DNA from: Desulfobacter sp.
Lineage (GTDB): Bacteria > Desulfobacterota > Desulfobacteria > Desulfobacterales > Desulfobacteraceae
Assembly (NCBI GenBank): GCA_028768525.1
Contig: CP054837.1
Location: 5,266,001-5,330,000, forward strand
DNA length: 64,000 nucleotides
Direction of reading: 5' to 3'
Shown here: positions 40,416 through 50,200 of the stretch, in pieces
Position numbering within the stretch: the stretch's first letter is position 1
How the letters are laid out: each line of letters opens with the position of its first letter
Notes under the pieces: generated by a model
What the model was told of the DNA's origin: nothing
The model's database searches: none
The model's input: the letters and a program-made list of their open reading frames with translations, nothing else
Translations under genes and position numbers: made by a program

Positions 40416-41579
40416 TCAATTGAAAAAATTCATCCAGGGCTGGTTGTAGGCGGCTGCCGTTTTTTTCTGGAACCGGGTGACGGCGTCCAGGGCCAGCGCA
40501 AGTTTTGTTTTGGTATCCGGTTCCAGGGCGGTGATGTCAATGCAATTGTCGGGCAGGGAGGGGCCCTGCCTCTCCAGGTGGGAGATCAGCTTAAGCCGTG
40601 TCAGAAAAATGAAGGCAAGGGTGTAGTCCTCCCATTCCTGGGGCTGCAATATCCCCTCATCCCTGAGCCGGGTCAGCCGTTTGAGGGTGGCAGGGATGCG
40701 GATGCCGTGGTTGACGGCAAAGAGCCTGGCCCCGTTGACCATATGGGCGATGGCCTGGGTTTTAAGGTTGAAGCATCTTGGGCACCCCTTTTCCCGCCGG
40801 GTGCGGATCCGGTTGAACCGGGTTTTGGGCGGGGCGAAGAGCTGGTCGTCCCGGACCAGGAAATGGCTGGCCGATCCGTGCTGCTCAAAATTTCTAAATA
40901 CCCTGGTCTGGAGGGTGGCGGCCAGGCGGTTGTCTCCGAATACGGGCCGGAAATCCAGCAAGATGGTCAGTTTGCGGACGGCATCGGGATCTGTGGATCC
41001 CACCCAGCTGTCCAGGGCCCCCAGCCAGCGGTTCAGGGGGCGGCGCCATTCCGGGTTCGTGGCCATGACGTTTCCGGGGCAGAGTTTGAACCCGAACCCG
41101 TCCAGGGAAAGGGTGACCTCCCGTGCCAGGGCTTCAAAGTAGATGTCCGCCTCTTTCTCTGCGCCGGGCAGGGGATCCGCGTAGATCAAGGCATTATCCT
41201 GGTCCGTCCGTGCCACCTGTTCCCCCCTGGCGTCGGACCCCATGGAGATCCAGCAGAAGGGCAGGGGCGGTACCATACTATTCTGAATTTCCAGGCGGGA
41301 AATGCTGTCCTGGATGATTCGGGTGGTAAGGGCTGTGTTAAATTTGGAAACCCGGTCAAATAGTGAGGGCAGGGGCAGCGGTTTGCCTGCACTGTCCCGG
41401 AAGTTCAGATAGGCCATGATCCAATTGTCAAGGGCAGCGGTTGGCCGGTGGGCCTGTCGGTCCGGATCGGCCAGAACACATCCCGTCCCTTCAATCCCTG
41501 CCATCAGCCCCTGGTATTCGGACACCAGTTCTTGGGGCTCAGCTGCGGTATTTCCCGGGTGTTCCCTATTCAGATCCAT
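40416..41579 (-). CDS. DUF294-type putative nucleotidyltransferase
   Basis: 387 aa from ATG 41579, chosen because GGAG lies 5 bases upstream; an ATG 30 bases earlier lacks this. The nucleotidyltransferase block ISMGSDARGEQVARTDQDNA (about residues 105-125) is the DUF294 motif, related to GlnD uridylyltransferases, followed by a DUF294_C helical domain with FNLKTQAIAHMVNGARLFA and LKRLTRLRDEG. No CBS or cyclic-nucleotide-binding domain precedes it, which is shorter than the common version. The target protein is unknown. It is probably cotranscribed with the HD-GYP gene that follows. Confidence 0.8.
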   Translation of the reverse strand: MDLNREHPGNTAAEPQELVSEYQGLMAGIEGTGCVLADPDRQAHRPTAALDNWIMAYLNFRDSAGKPLPLPSLFDRVSKFNTALTTRIIQDSISRLEIQNSMVPPLPFCWISMGSDARGEQVARTDQDNALIYADPLPGAEKEADIYFEALAREVTLSLDGFGFKLCPGNVMATNPEWRRPLNRWLGALDSWVGSTDPDAVRKLTILLDFRPVFGDNRLAATLQTRVFRNFEQHGSASHFLVRDDQLFAPPKTRFNRIRTRREKGCPRCFNLKTQAIAHMVNGARLFAVNHGIRIPATLKRLTRLRDEGILQPQEWEDYTLAFIFLTRLKLISHLERQGPSLPDNCIDITALEPDTKTKLALALDAVTRFQKKTAAAYNQPWMNFFN

Positions 41580-41735
41580 GTATTCTCCATTTTGACGGAA
41601 TTGCTTCAAATACTAGCATGTTCATGGGGGGAGTGCAAGAAAACCGGCTAATATCTTCCCGGGGAATGGGATGATTTCTCTTATGGGGTCTGGTATAGTA
41701 GAAGGCAAGTCAATTGGCATAAGGGTGAAAGGTAA

Positions 41736-42527
41736 ATGAAACCGGGTTTAAAATGGATGGCAGTGCTGGCGGCGGCAATTGTTTGCTGGGGCCAGGCGGT
41801 ATGGGCCGGTGCCCTGGTCTGGGCGACGGATGATACACCGGACGGCCGGTATGTCGTGGGGGGCGGAGGGGCGTTTGCGGCGGATAAACCCGGGATTGAA
41901 ATTGAATTATACCGGATGGTTGCCGAAAAGCTGAATCTGGATGTCCGTTTCATACGGATGCCATGGAACCATTGCCTCCGCCGCCTGGAAAATAACACTG
42001 TGGACGGGGTATTCCCGGCCAGTTTCAAACCGGAACGGCTAAAATACGGGGTATTTCCCATGACATCCGGCCGTGTGGATCCCAGCCGCAGGACCCGTGA
42101 TAATGCCTATTCCCTTTATAAGTTAAAGGGCAATGCCATCGGCTGGGACGGATCGGAGCTGGTCAATGTGACAGGAAAGGTCGGGGTCCCCACGGGATGG
42201 CGTATTGCGGGCGAAATGATCCCCCGGTACAATTTCATTGTGGAAGACACCATCAATGCCAATGTTCCTAATCTGCTGGTTTACGGCCGGCTTCAGGGGT
42301 ATATCTGCCTGGAAACCGTTTTTGATGTCTATCTTGCCCGCCGGCCCGCATTTTACGCCAATATTGTCAAAGTTCGTCCGCCGGTGAGCCGCAATCCCTA
42401 TTACCTGATGCTGTCCAACCAGTTTTTCTCCCGGCATCCCGGAACTGCTGAAAAAATCTGGGATACGGTCAGGGATATCCGCCGGAGCCCTGCCTATGAC
42501 GCCCTTGTAAGTTCCTATCTGGATTGA
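41736..42527 (+). CDS. Periplasmic solute-binding protein family 3 (amino-acid-binding type)
   Basis: 263 aa with a cleavable signal peptide (hydrophobic core AVLAAAIVCWGQAVW, site after AVWA). The mature part shows the SBP_bac_3 pattern: GIEIELYRMVAEKLNLDVRF (early), GVFPASFKPERLKYGVFPMT, and a PYYLMLSNQFFSRHP segment near the end. No permease or ATPase gene is adjacent, so it may be an orphan binding protein of the kind that feeds a sensor kinase or works as a stand-alone sensor. The ligand is unknown. GGTAA lies in front of the ATG. Confidence 0.8.
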   Translation: MKPGLKWMAVLAAAIVCWGQAVWAGALVWATDDTPDGRYVVGGGGAFAADKPGIEIELYRMVAEKLNLDVRFIRMPWNHCLRRLENNTVDGVFPASFKPERLKYGVFPMTSGRVDPSRRTRDNAYSLYKLKGNAIGWDGSELVNVTGKVGVPTGWRIAGEMIPRYNFIVEDTINANVPNLLVYGRLQGYICLETVFDVYLARRPAFYANIVKVRPPVSRNPYYLMLSNQFFSRHPGTAEKIWDTVRDIRRSPAYDALVSSYLD

Positions 42528-42661
42528 AAAGGGAAGATAACCGGGCGCCGGGGGGCGTCAGGAAAAGATTCGGTTGGCGCTCTGTTGCCAATTGGTAAAA
42601 AAATGTAAAACCGCCTTGTATTATCCTTCCGATGGATTAAATTACGCCTAATGAAAAAACC

Positions 42662-42693
42662 AGGTTGACTTGGAAAGGATCGACCTGTATTTT
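42662..42693 (+). promoter_or_regulatory. Predicted promoter and operator of the TetR-MFP-RND operon
   Basis: TTGACT (42665-42670) and TATTTT (42688-42693) are 17 bp apart. The imperfect inverted repeat AGGTTGA (42662-42668)/TCGACCT (42680-42686) overlaps the -35 and the spacer, a usual place for a TetR-type operator. It lies 56 bp before the regulator start. Confidence 0.45.
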
Positions 42694-42748
42694 TTTGTCT
42701 TGAATGAGACTTTAAAGTATCAATTGAGATAAAATGGTTTGAAATAAA

Positions 42749-43348
42749 ATGAACGAATCCAATAGAAAACGAATCATCAAAGAGGCCATCGCCTGTATCG
42801 CCCAGAACAGCAATGCCGGGCTGGATGAAATCGCCGAGGCAGCAGGGGTGGGCCGGGCAACCCTGTACCGCTATTTTAAATCCAGGGCTGACCTTTTAAC
42901 GGAATTGAAATTGAGTGCCGGGAAACAGCTTCAGGATGCGGTGGGCCCGGTGTTTGACTCTTCGGCCGGTGCCAGGGATAAACTGGTCCGCTGTGCCACC
43001 CTCATGGTGCCTTTGGGCGCCAGCCTCAACGTTTCCTCCTATTTTGGTAAACCCTTTAAGGAAAAAGATGAGGACCCCAGGGTGGCGGCAAATTTTGAAC
43101 ACCATCTGGCCCAGGTCAGGCAGCTCTGCCTGGCGCTCAAGGCGGAAGGGGCGATTTTAAAACAGCCGCCGGTGGTCTGGCTGGTGAAAGTACTCACCAG
43201 CCTGGTTTTTGCGGCCTGGGAAGCCGTGGAAAGCGGGGATATTGCGCCCAAGCAGGCCCCCTGGCTGGTATTGGAAACATTTTTAGGCGGCTACGGCACG
43301 CCGGATACCATCAATTGGTTCAACGAGTTAAAGGACGCGAAGATATGA
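42749..43348 (+). CDS. TetR-family transcriptional regulator
   Basis: 199 aa. The N-terminal helix-turn-helix (about 8-55) reads GLDEIAEAAGVGRATLYRYFKSRADLL, typical of TetR repressors. The C-terminal ligand domain is helical and not assignable. Its stop overlaps the adaptor gene start (ATGA), so it controls an efflux operon in cis, most likely as a repressor released by the pump substrate (inference from the common design). Confidence 0.92.
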   Translation: MNESNRKRIIKEAIACIAQNSNAGLDEIAEAAGVGRATLYRYFKSRADLLTELKLSAGKQLQDAVGPVFDSSAGARDKLVRCATLMVPLGASLNVSSYFGKPFKEKDEDPRVAANFEHHLAQVRQLCLALKAEGAILKQPPVVWLVKVLTSLVFAAWEAVESGDIAPKQAPWLVLETFLGGYGTPDTINWFNELKDAKI

Positions 43349-44700
43349 AAGCAAAGAAGACATGGAAACTGACCGTTTTCGGAGTTCTGTTCTGCCTGGC
43401 AGTGGGGCTGATCTGGCAATGGGATCTTGTGGACAGGCATTTTGTTGCAGCAGCAGTGGGCAAGGATGCCGGAATTGCCGGTAAGGGGCAGGTTGACATT
43501 CCGGAAAAAGCCTTGAAAACCGTGGGGGTGGTCCGGCCCAGGCCCGTGACTGGAGAGATCCTGGATTCTTTTCCCGGGCGGGCCCGTGCAGGTACCCAGG
43601 CCACATTATTTTTCAGGGTTTCCGCTCCCCTGGCCCATATCCATGCCCATCCCGGGGACCGGGTACATAAGGGAGATATCCTTCTTGAACTGGACGACAG
43701 GGATTACCGCCGCCAGGTAAGTGTGGTTCAAAGCAAGCTCAAATCCGCCAGGGCCAACCTGTTGAAAATGCAAACCGGCGCCCGGCCCGAGGATGTGAAA
43801 ATCCTCAATGCCAACCTGGCTGCGGCCCGGGCCGACCTGGACCTGGCCAGAAAACAGTTGGAACGCCATGAGATACTATATAAGAACCAGGCCGTGACCG
43901 AGCAGGCCTATGACCGGGCCAAAACCAGTGTCCAGGGCCTTGAGTCCAGGGTGGCGGCTCTGGAAGAACAATTGGTCCGGGACACCAAAGGGGCCAGAAA
44001 AGAAGACATCATGGCCGCCCATGCCGGCATTGAAGAACTCAACGTCCAGCTGGCCATTGCCAAAGACCGCCTGGAAGATACACGGCTGGCCGCCCCTTTT
44101 GACGGGGTGGTTACCCGGAGGATTCCCAATACCCATGAAATGGTGGCCGCCGGTGCGCCGGTGATGATGCTGGACGATATCTCCCGGCTTGAAATCCCTG
44201 TGGATGTGCCTGAAAACCTGGTTCGCCGGGTGCTGGCCCTGAAGGCGGGTGCCAATTTCACCGCGTTTTTTCTCACCGCAGGAGACCGCCCATACCCGGC
44301 CCGGCTCACGGAATATTCCAGCCGGGCCGACCAGGCCACAGGCACCTATGAATTTGTCTTCTCAGTCTCACCGGACCCCGGGGATATGATTTTCCCCGGC
44401 ATGACCGCTGAAATTCGTGTGGCCACGGCCCGGAATACGGACCAGTCAAGGGGACTGGCCGTGCCCCTCCAGAGCCTGATGGGGGTGGCGGGAAACACCG
44501 CCCATGTTTTTAGGGTGAACCCGGAAACACAAAAAACGGAGCGCCGGGCCGTAACCTTTGAGACCCTGTCCGGCTCCCGTGAGGTGAATGTATTGTCCGG
44601 GCTTTCCAGGGAAGACCTGGTGGTGGACCGCGGTGCCGCTTTCATCCGCCAGGGGGAAACCGTGAAATTTGAACTTTCCGCAACCCAGGGGGCGATGTAA
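43345..44700 (+). CDS. RND efflux periplasmic adaptor (membrane fusion protein)
   Basis: 451 aa. A single N-terminal membrane anchor (about 8-25) is followed by a split lipoyl domain (ARAGTQATLFFRVSAPLAHI, DRVHKGDILLELDDRDY), a long coiled-coil hairpin (about 120-235, rich in Ala, Leu, Lys) and the second lipoyl half DTRLAAPFDGVVTRRIPN near 250. A beta-barrel domain ends with the conserved membrane-proximal part. No lipobox Cys is seen, so it is membrane-anchored rather than lipidated. The start ATG 43345 overlaps the tetR stop. It is the partner of the RND pump 6 bp downstream. Confidence 0.93.
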   Translation: MKAKKTWKLTVFGVLFCLAVGLIWQWDLVDRHFVAAAVGKDAGIAGKGQVDIPEKALKTVGVVRPRPVTGEILDSFPGRARAGTQATLFFRVSAPLAHIHAHPGDRVHKGDILLELDDRDYRRQVSVVQSKLKSARANLLKMQTGARPEDVKILNANLAAARADLDLARKQLERHEILYKNQAVTEQAYDRAKTSVQGLESRVAALEEQLVRDTKGARKEDIMAAHAGIEELNVQLAIAKDRLEDTRLAAPFDGVVTRRIPNTHEMVAAGAPVMMLDDISRLEIPVDVPENLVRRVLALKAGANFTAFFLTAGDRPYPARLTEYSSRADQATGTYEFVFSVSPDPGDMIFPGMTAEIRVATARNTDQSRGLAVPLQSLMGVAGNTAHVFRVNPETQKTERRAVTFETLSGSREVNVLSGLSREDLVVDRGAAFIRQGETVKFELSATQGAM

Positions 44701-44706
44701 AAGACC

Positions 44707-47700
44707 ATGAAATTTGCACAGGCCGTACTTTCCACGCGGATTATCAGTATCCTGCTCTCCGCCATCGTGGCGGTGGCAGGCATCATCACCTACCAGAAGC
44801 TGGGCCGGCTGGCCTATCCTGATTTCACCATCAAAACGGCCCTCATCGCCACGGCCTATCCCGGGGCCTCGCCCCTGGAGGTGGAGGAAGAGGTCACCGA
44901 TAAAATCGAGCAGGCCGTCCAGAGCCTGGGACAGCTTGACTATGTGAAATCCATCTCCAAGGAAGGGCTTTCCATTGTCTATGCGGAAATCAAGCCGGAG
45001 TACGATTCCGAGACCATCCCCCAGATCTGGGACGAACTGCGGCGCAAGGTCGGCGATACCGCCGCCTATCTGCCCCCCGGGGCCGGCCCGCCCATGGTCA
45101 ATGACGATTTCGGCGATGTATACGGGGTTTATTTTGCCGTGTCCGGCAAGGGCTTTTCTCCCAGGGAACTCAAGGATTACGCCAAATACCTGAAAAAAGA
45201 ACTGCTTCTGGTGGATGAAGTGGCCAAGATAGACATTTGGGGAGACCAGCCCGAGGTCATCTATGTGGAATTTTCCAGGGCCCGCCTCTCCCAGCTGGGG
45301 ATTTCCCCGGACATGATTTTTGCCACCCTGGCGTCCCAGAATACGGTAACCCCTGCGGGCAAGGTCAAGCATGGCCCTGAATATATCCGCTTTTCCACCA
45401 CCGGCGACATTTCCGGGGAACAAACCATTGCCGACCTCTATATTGCCGGGGCCGGGGGCAAGCTCTTCCGGCTGGGGGATATCGCCCGGGTATACCGGGG
45501 CTACAAGGAGCCGGCCTCCAATCAGATGCTTTTCAACGGTAATCCGGCCGTTGGCCTTGGGGTGTCCACGGAAAAAGGGGGCAATGTGGTGCGCATGGGC
45601 GCTGCGGTGATGGACCGCATCCAGGAACTGGAATCCATGAAACCCAAAGGCATGTCCCTGGATATCATCAACTTCCAGGCCTCACGGGTGACCGAATCCC
45701 TGGATGAATTTATGGTCAACCTGGCCGAGGCCGTTGCCATCGTTATCATCCTGCTCCTTTTTTTCATGGGACTGCGGGCCGGGCTTCTCATCGGCGCCGT
45801 GCTGATTCTGACCATCCTGGCCACCTTTATCTGTATGTTTATGGCCGATGTTACCCTCCAGCTCATTTCCCTGGGGGCCCTGGTGCTGGCCCTGGGACTG
45901 CTGGTGGACAACGCCATCGTAGTCACCGATGTCTACCTCATCCGCCTGGCCCGGGGGGATGAAAAGGACCAGGCCGCCCGAACCGCCATTCAATCCACCA
46001 TGTGGCCCCTGCTGGGGGCGACCTTGGTGGCTGTGATGGCCTTTGTGCCTGTGGGGCTGAACCCCAGTGCCGCCGGTGAATTCTGCCGCAGCCTCTTTTT
46101 TGTCCTGGCCGTTTCACTGGGCCTGAGCTGGGTCTTTGCCCTGACCATCACCCCGGTGCTCTGCATAAAATTTTTAAACCCGTCTGAGGATACGGGTAAA
46201 GATCCCTATGATACGCCTTTTTACCGGAAATTCAGGCGGTTACTCCATGGGTGCATCCAGCGCAGATGGCTCACTCTGGCCGTTTTGATTGCCATGCTGG
46301 CCGCAGCCCTGGCCGGATTCAAAGCCGTACCCAAGTCCTTTTTCCCTGAATCCACCCGGAACCAGTTTTTTGTGGATTATTGGCGGGCAGAGGGCACCCA
46401 TATCAGTGAAGTGAAAGCCGATCTTGAAAAGATCGGTGCTTATGTCCGCAGCCTTGAGGGGGTTGAACAGGTGACCGCCTTTGTGGGGGAGGGGTCCCTG
46501 CGTTTTGTACTCAACTACGATTACCAGTCTCCGAACACCAGCTACGGCCAGCTTCTGGTCCAAGTCCATGATTATAAATCCGTGGAAGGGCTGCTGCCGG
46601 AAATCAGATCCTATATTGCAGAAAAGTTCCCAGAGTCCGAATTCAAGGCCCAGCGATTTAAAGAGGGGCCGCCGGTGCCCTATGCCGTGGAGGCCCGGTT
46701 CAGGGGACCGGACATCGCAGCCCTTCGCAAGGTCGCGGACCAGGCCAAGGAGAGGCTCCATACAATCCCTTCTGCCGTAAATATCCGGGATGACTGGCGC
46801 CAGCCCGTGAAAGTCCTCAATCCGGTATTCACCGAAACCCGGGGCCGCCGCACCGGCATCACCCGGGCCGATGTCAGCAGTGCCTTTGACTGGAATTTTT
46901 CCGGGGTTACCGTGGGACTCTACCGGGAAAAGGACGAGATGATCGCCATTGTTTCCAGGCCGCCGTCAGCGGAACGGGGCGCGGTGGATCAGTTTCGGCA
47001 GATGCAGGTATTCAGTTCCGCTCTCGGGAAATACATCCCCCTGGAGCAGGTGGTGGAAAAGCTGGAACTCACCGAAGAATATCCATTGATCCGGCGCCGG
47101 AACCGCATGCCCACCATTACGGTGCAGTGTGATCCGGCCTGGGGCCAGGCCGAGCAGCTTGAGGCCATTGTCCGCCCCATGTTCGAATCCATGGACCTGC
47201 CCCCGGGTGTCTCACTGGAGTGGGGCGGGGAATCGGAGGAGAGTGCCGAAAGCCAGGCCGCCATTAAATCCTTGTTTCCGGTCTGTCTGCTGGGCATGTT
47301 TTTCCTGGTGGTCTGCCTCTTTAACGGGGTAAGGGAGGCGGCGGTGATCTTCCTGTGCATTCCCTTTGCCTTTGTGGGGGTTACCCTGGGGCTGCTGGCC
47401 TTCGGCCTCCCCTTCGGGTTCATGGCCATCCTGGGCTTTCTCGGGCTCACCGGGATGCTGGTGAAAAACGCCATTGTCCTTCTGGACCAGGTCAAGGCGG
47501 ACATGGGGGAGGGAAAGCCCCGGTATCAGGCTGTTCTGGATGCCTCCATCAGCCGCCTCCGTCCCGTGTGCATGGCCGCCGGCACCACCATCCTGGGCAT
47601 GGCACCCTTGCTGTTTCATCCTTTTTTTGCCGCCATGGCCGCCACCATCATGGGCGGCCTGCTGGTGGCCACAGGGCTGACCCTGCTTGTGGTCCCCGTG

Positions 47701-47748
47701 CTCTATTCCCTGTTTTTCAGGATCCCAAAGGCTGAAATGACAATTTAG
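44707..47748 (+). CDS. RND-family efflux permease (AcrB/HAE1-like)
   Basis: 1013 aa, the usual size of an HAE-RND pump. Twelve membrane segments are arranged as one after residue 10, five from about 335 to 480, one near 520 and five at the end (from about 855). The proton-relay Asp residue is in LALGLLVDNAIVVTD near residue 400. Two large periplasmic loops are present. NAIVLLDQVKADMGEG repeats near the C-terminal half. No outer-membrane TolC-type channel is coded next to it, so it probably uses a shared one. The substrate is unknown. Confidence 0.95.
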   Translation: MKFAQAVLSTRIISILLSAIVAVAGIITYQKLGRLAYPDFTIKTALIATAYPGASPLEVEEEVTDKIEQAVQSLGQLDYVKSISKEGLSIVYAEIKPEYDSETIPQIWDELRRKVGDTAAYLPPGAGPPMVNDDFGDVYGVYFAVSGKGFSPRELKDYAKYLKKELLLVDEVAKIDIWGDQPEVIYVEFSRARLSQLGISPDMIFATLASQNTVTPAGKVKHGPEYIRFSTTGDISGEQTIADLYIAGAGGKLFRLGDIARVYRGYKEPASNQMLFNGNPAVGLGVSTEKGGNVVRMGAAVMDRIQELESMKPKGMSLDIINFQASRVTESLDEFMVNLAEAVAIVIILLLFFMGLRAGLLIGAVLILTILATFICMFMADVTLQLISLGALVLALGLLVDNAIVVTDVYLIRLARGDEKDQAARTAIQSTMWPLLGATLVAVMAFVPVGLNPSAAGEFCRSLFFVLAVSLGLSWVFALTITPVLCIKFLNPSEDTGKDPYDTPFYRKFRRLLHGCIQRRWLTLAVLIAMLAAALAGFKAVPKSFFPESTRNQFFVDYWRAEGTHISEVKADLEKIGAYVRSLEGVEQVTAFVGEGSLRFVLNYDYQSPNTSYGQLLVQVHDYKSVEGLLPEIRSYIAEKFPESEFKAQRFKEGPPVPYAVEARFRGPDIAALRKVADQAKERLHTIPSAVNIRDDWRQPVKVLNPVFTETRGRRTGITRADVSSAFDWNFSGVTVGLYREKDEMIAIVSRPPSAERGAVDQFRQMQVFSSALGKYIPLEQVVEKLELTEEYPLIRRRNRMPTITVQCDPAWGQAEQLEAIVRPMFESMDLPPGVSLEWGGESEESAESQAAIKSLFPVCLLGMFFLVVCLFNGVREAAVIFLCIPFAFVGVTLGLLAFGLPFGFMAILGFLGLTGMLVKNAIVLLDQVKADMGEGKPRYQAVLDASISRLRPVCMAAGTTILGMAPLLFHPFFAAMAATIMGGLLVATGLTLLVVPVLYSLFFRIPKAEMTI

Positions 47749-47750
47749 AT

Positions 47751-49436
47751 TCAGGCCTCCCAGACAACGGGTCTGCTTTGGTGGAACCACTCCTCTGCGA
47801 ATTTGGAGTAGGTTTCTTCCAGGCGGGCCCGTTTCAGTTTCATGGTGGGGGTGAGGAATCCGTTCTCCGGTGACCATTCATCCTTTGCCACCGCAAGGAA
47901 GGCCAGTTTTTCATGGGGGAGCAGGGCATCGTTGACGGTTGCCAGATGGTCTTTTAAATCCGCTTCAACCGCCGGCTTCCCCCCGGCGGCAGCCAGTTCC
48001 GATCTGGATGCAGCCGAAAGCATGACAACCCCGAAGGGGGCCGAACAGCCCGAACCGGCCACACAGGAGGACTCCACCCGGGGATGGATGTTGATCCTGT
48101 TTTCTATGGGGGCCGGGGCCACGAATTTTCCCTTGGAGGTTTTGAACAATTCCTTGATCCGGCCGGTGATTTTAAGCCGCCTCAGTTCGTCCAGCTCCCC
48201 CATGTCCCCTGTTTTGATAAACCCGTCTTCGGTGAATGTCTCTGCGGTTTTTTCAGGCATTTTATAATACCCGACCATATTTCCGGGACTTTTGACCAGT
48301 ACTTCGCCGGCCTCGCTGATCCGCTGCTGGACATCGGGGTAAGGGGCGCCAATATACCCCGCCCGTATTTGACCGGGCCTGCTGCAGTGGGAATAGGACA
48401 TGTTTTCGGTCATCCCGTACCCTTCAAGCAGTTCCAGCCCCAGCCGCCGGTACCACTCCAGGATTTCCTTGGGGATGGGGGCGGAACCGGAACCGGCAAA
48501 GCGCACCTGATTGAGGCCCAGGCCGGTGAGGATTTTCTTTTTGATCAGGCCGCTGAGGACGGGAATTCTCAGCAGAAGATCCAGTTTTTTGGGCGGTATT
48601 TTTTCAAATACCCCCAGTTGGAATTTCAGCCAGAGCCTGGGTACCGAGAGAAAAAGGGTGGGGCCCGCCCGCTGAAGATCCGCCAGAAAGGTGTCCAGGC
48701 TTTCGGCGAAAAACAGCTGAAATCCGATATACAGCCCCTGGCATTCCATCAGCCACCGTTCCATGGTGTGGGAGAGGGGCAGGTAAGAAAGGAGACGGTC
48801 CTGGGGGCGGCTGTCCAGATAGTTGCAGATGCCTTTTGCACTGGCGTTCATGGCGCCGAAATTCATCATCACCCCCTTGGGCGTGCCCGTGCTGCCTGAG
48901 GTATACATGATGGTGGCAATCTCATCGGGATCCCGGGGGACCGGATCCGCCAGGGGCGGCTGGCCGGCGATAATATCATCCCACTTGGGATGGGTGCTGG
49001 CCGGCGCCAGGGGAAAGGCGATTTGGGGCATACCCTCGGGAACCCCTTTTTTCATCTCCTCCCATACCGGATCCACCTTGCCGACAAAGAGCAGCTTTGA
49101 TTCGGAATGTTCCAGGATATAGGCCACGATATCCGGGGTAAGGACCGGAAAAATGGGGATGCTGACATGACCTGCCATCCATATGGCCAGATCCGCCAGG
49201 ATCCAGTGGGCGCAGTTTTTTGAGCAGAGGGCGATGTGACTCCCGGCCGGAAAATCCAGGCCCTTGAGATAGCTTGCCATGCGCCGTGCCTCATCCGCGG
49301 TCTCTTTCCAGGTCCAGGATTTCAGGTTGGCGTCCCCCCCGCCCATGGGCTGGGTCATGAATCTGCGGTCCGGATCATGCTTTTCCCAGTGGTAAAGGCA
49401 TTCCAGCAGGTTGCGGCTGTCTTTCATGGGTTCCAT
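47751..49436 (-). CDS. Long-chain fatty-acyl-CoA ligase (AMP-forming)
   Basis: 561 aa from ATG 49436, where GAGGGAG lies upstream; a more distal in-frame start is less likely. Activates fatty acids as acyl-AMP and then acyl-CoA. The P-loop-like A3 motif IMYTSGSTGTPKGVMM lies near residue 165; A5 ELLEGYGMTENMSYSH is near 345, and GFIKTGDMGELDELRRLKITGRIKELFKTSKGK-type A7/A8 blocks follow (positions about 425-455). The fatty-acid motif ...KTGD.GELD fits the FadD/long-chain group. It is convergent with the RND gene (2 bp apart). It could provide the acyl-CoA sensed by the FadR-like regulator (inference). Confidence 0.9.
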   Translation of the reverse strand: MEPMKDSRNLLECLYHWEKHDPDRRFMTQPMGGGDANLKSWTWKETADEARRMASYLKGLDFPAGSHIALCSKNCAHWILADLAIWMAGHVSIPIFPVLTPDIVAYILEHSESKLLFVGKVDPVWEEMKKGVPEGMPQIAFPLAPASTHPKWDDIIAGQPPLADPVPRDPDEIATIMYTSGSTGTPKGVMMNFGAMNASAKGICNYLDSRPQDRLLSYLPLSHTMERWLMECQGLYIGFQLFFAESLDTFLADLQRAGPTLFLSVPRLWLKFQLGVFEKIPPKKLDLLLRIPVLSGLIKKKILTGLGLNQVRFAGSGSAPIPKEILEWYRRLGLELLEGYGMTENMSYSHCSRPGQIRAGYIGAPYPDVQQRISEAGEVLVKSPGNMVGYYKMPEKTAETFTEDGFIKTGDMGELDELRRLKITGRIKELFKTSKGKFVAPAPIENRINIHPRVESSCVAGSGCSAPFGVVMLSAASRSELAAAGGKPAVEADLKDHLATVNDALLPHEKLAFLAVAKDEWSPENGFLTPTMKLKRARLEETYSKFAEEWFHQSRPVVWEA

Positions 49437-49863
49437 AGGCCTTCTCCCTCGATTTAAGATTAAATGAAACGGCATTACCTCCGCTGATGTGCAGAAGACG
49501 GATTCAGGAGTGACTGAAGCAAAGAAGAAGACTGTTTTCTGGCCGCCTTTTTATGGAATAGATGGTATGGCGTTCGTGGGCAATCAGCTGAGGTTCCCTT
49601 TGTATGCCGTTGATTATGCACCAAAAGGGTGTCCTTGGCAATGGTTTGCTGCCCTGGGCAAGGACCCGGGGAATATACAGCCGGGGTGTTTTAATTACAA
49701 ATTCGAACTAATAATATTACAATTTCGTATGGAGTTGGCCGCTACGGTAAAATTGTGGAGACAAATTGATGGCAGTTTAATTGTGATTTGATTTTCCCTA
49801 TAGCAGGGGGCGCAAGGCGTCTGCTCCTTTTGCAGGTGACCTTGAATGGCCGGTCTGCTGGGG
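49437..49863. other. Intergenic region without a supported gene
   Basis: About 430 bp between the acyl-CoA ligase start and the sigma-54 promoter of the Nif11-like pair. One open frame (49489-49791, 100 codons) exists on the plus strand but has no good ribosome-binding site and no recognisable sequence, so I do not call it. Possible activator-binding sites for the sigma-54 promoter would lie here; I looked for TGT-N10-ACA (NifA type) and found none. Confidence 0.4.
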
Positions 49864-49879
49864 TGGCACCTTATTTGCT
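49864..49879 (+). promoter_or_regulatory. Sigma-54 promoter of the Nif11-like gene pair
   Basis: TGGCACCTTATTTGCT matches the -24/-12 consensus TGGCAYR-N4-TTGCW in all but one position, with GG (49865-49866) and GC (49877-49878) separated by exactly 10 bp. Transcription should start near 49890, about 30 bp before the GTG start of the next gene. Confidence 0.78.
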
Positions 49880-49918
49880 GTTCCTCTTTCCTATATTTGT
49901 CCGCAAAAGGAGGTAGGG

Positions 49919-50191
49919 GTGACCATTAAGAACGCATTGAATTTCATAAAACTGGGGTTGGGGGATGAAAACCTGCGCCACAGGCTGCTTAAAGCCAATG
50001 GAAGGGAAGGGTGTAATGCAGAATTGGCCAAGGAGAACCTGGTTTTCTCCCAGGCGGAATTTGAAGAAGCGTATTCCTTGACCCTTTTCAACTGCCAGAG
50101 GCCTGAAGACGCCGAATCCCTGATGGAATTCAGGATGTGGTGGACGATTCTGGTCAGAAGTTATGATAAACCGCTTGAATACAATAGTTGA
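49919..50191 (+). CDS. Nif11-like small protein
   Basis: 90 aa, starting at GTG 49919 with a very strong AAAGGAGG 7-8 bases upstream. The N-terminal half has the Nif11 pattern: ALNFIKLGLGDENLRHRLLKA followed by AELAKENLVFSQAEFEEAYS (helix-helix with the conserved late F-S-x-x-E-F). The family includes nitrogen-fixation-associated proteins and the leader parts of some ribosomally made peptides. There is no double-Gly cleavage site and no Cys/Ser-rich core, so a peptide-precursor role is less likely than a nitrogen-related one. It is driven by a sigma-54 promoter and followed 9 bp later by a second small gene. Confidence 0.65.
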   Translation: MTIKNALNFIKLGLGDENLRHRLLKANGREGCNAELAKENLVFSQAEFEEAYSLTLFNCQRPEDAESLMEFRMWWTILVRSYDKPLEYNS

Positions 50192-50200
50192 GGATTAAGA

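Noticed and set aside
49489..49791. A 100-codon frame in the gap before the Nif11-like pair
   Set aside because: No ribosome-binding site, no recognisable sequence, and unusual composition; recorded only as part of the intergenic region.
49919..50191. Nif11-like gene as a lantibiotic-type peptide precursor
   Set aside because: No double-Gly site, no Cys/Ser/Thr-rich core and no LanM, radical SAM or peptidase-transporter gene next to it.
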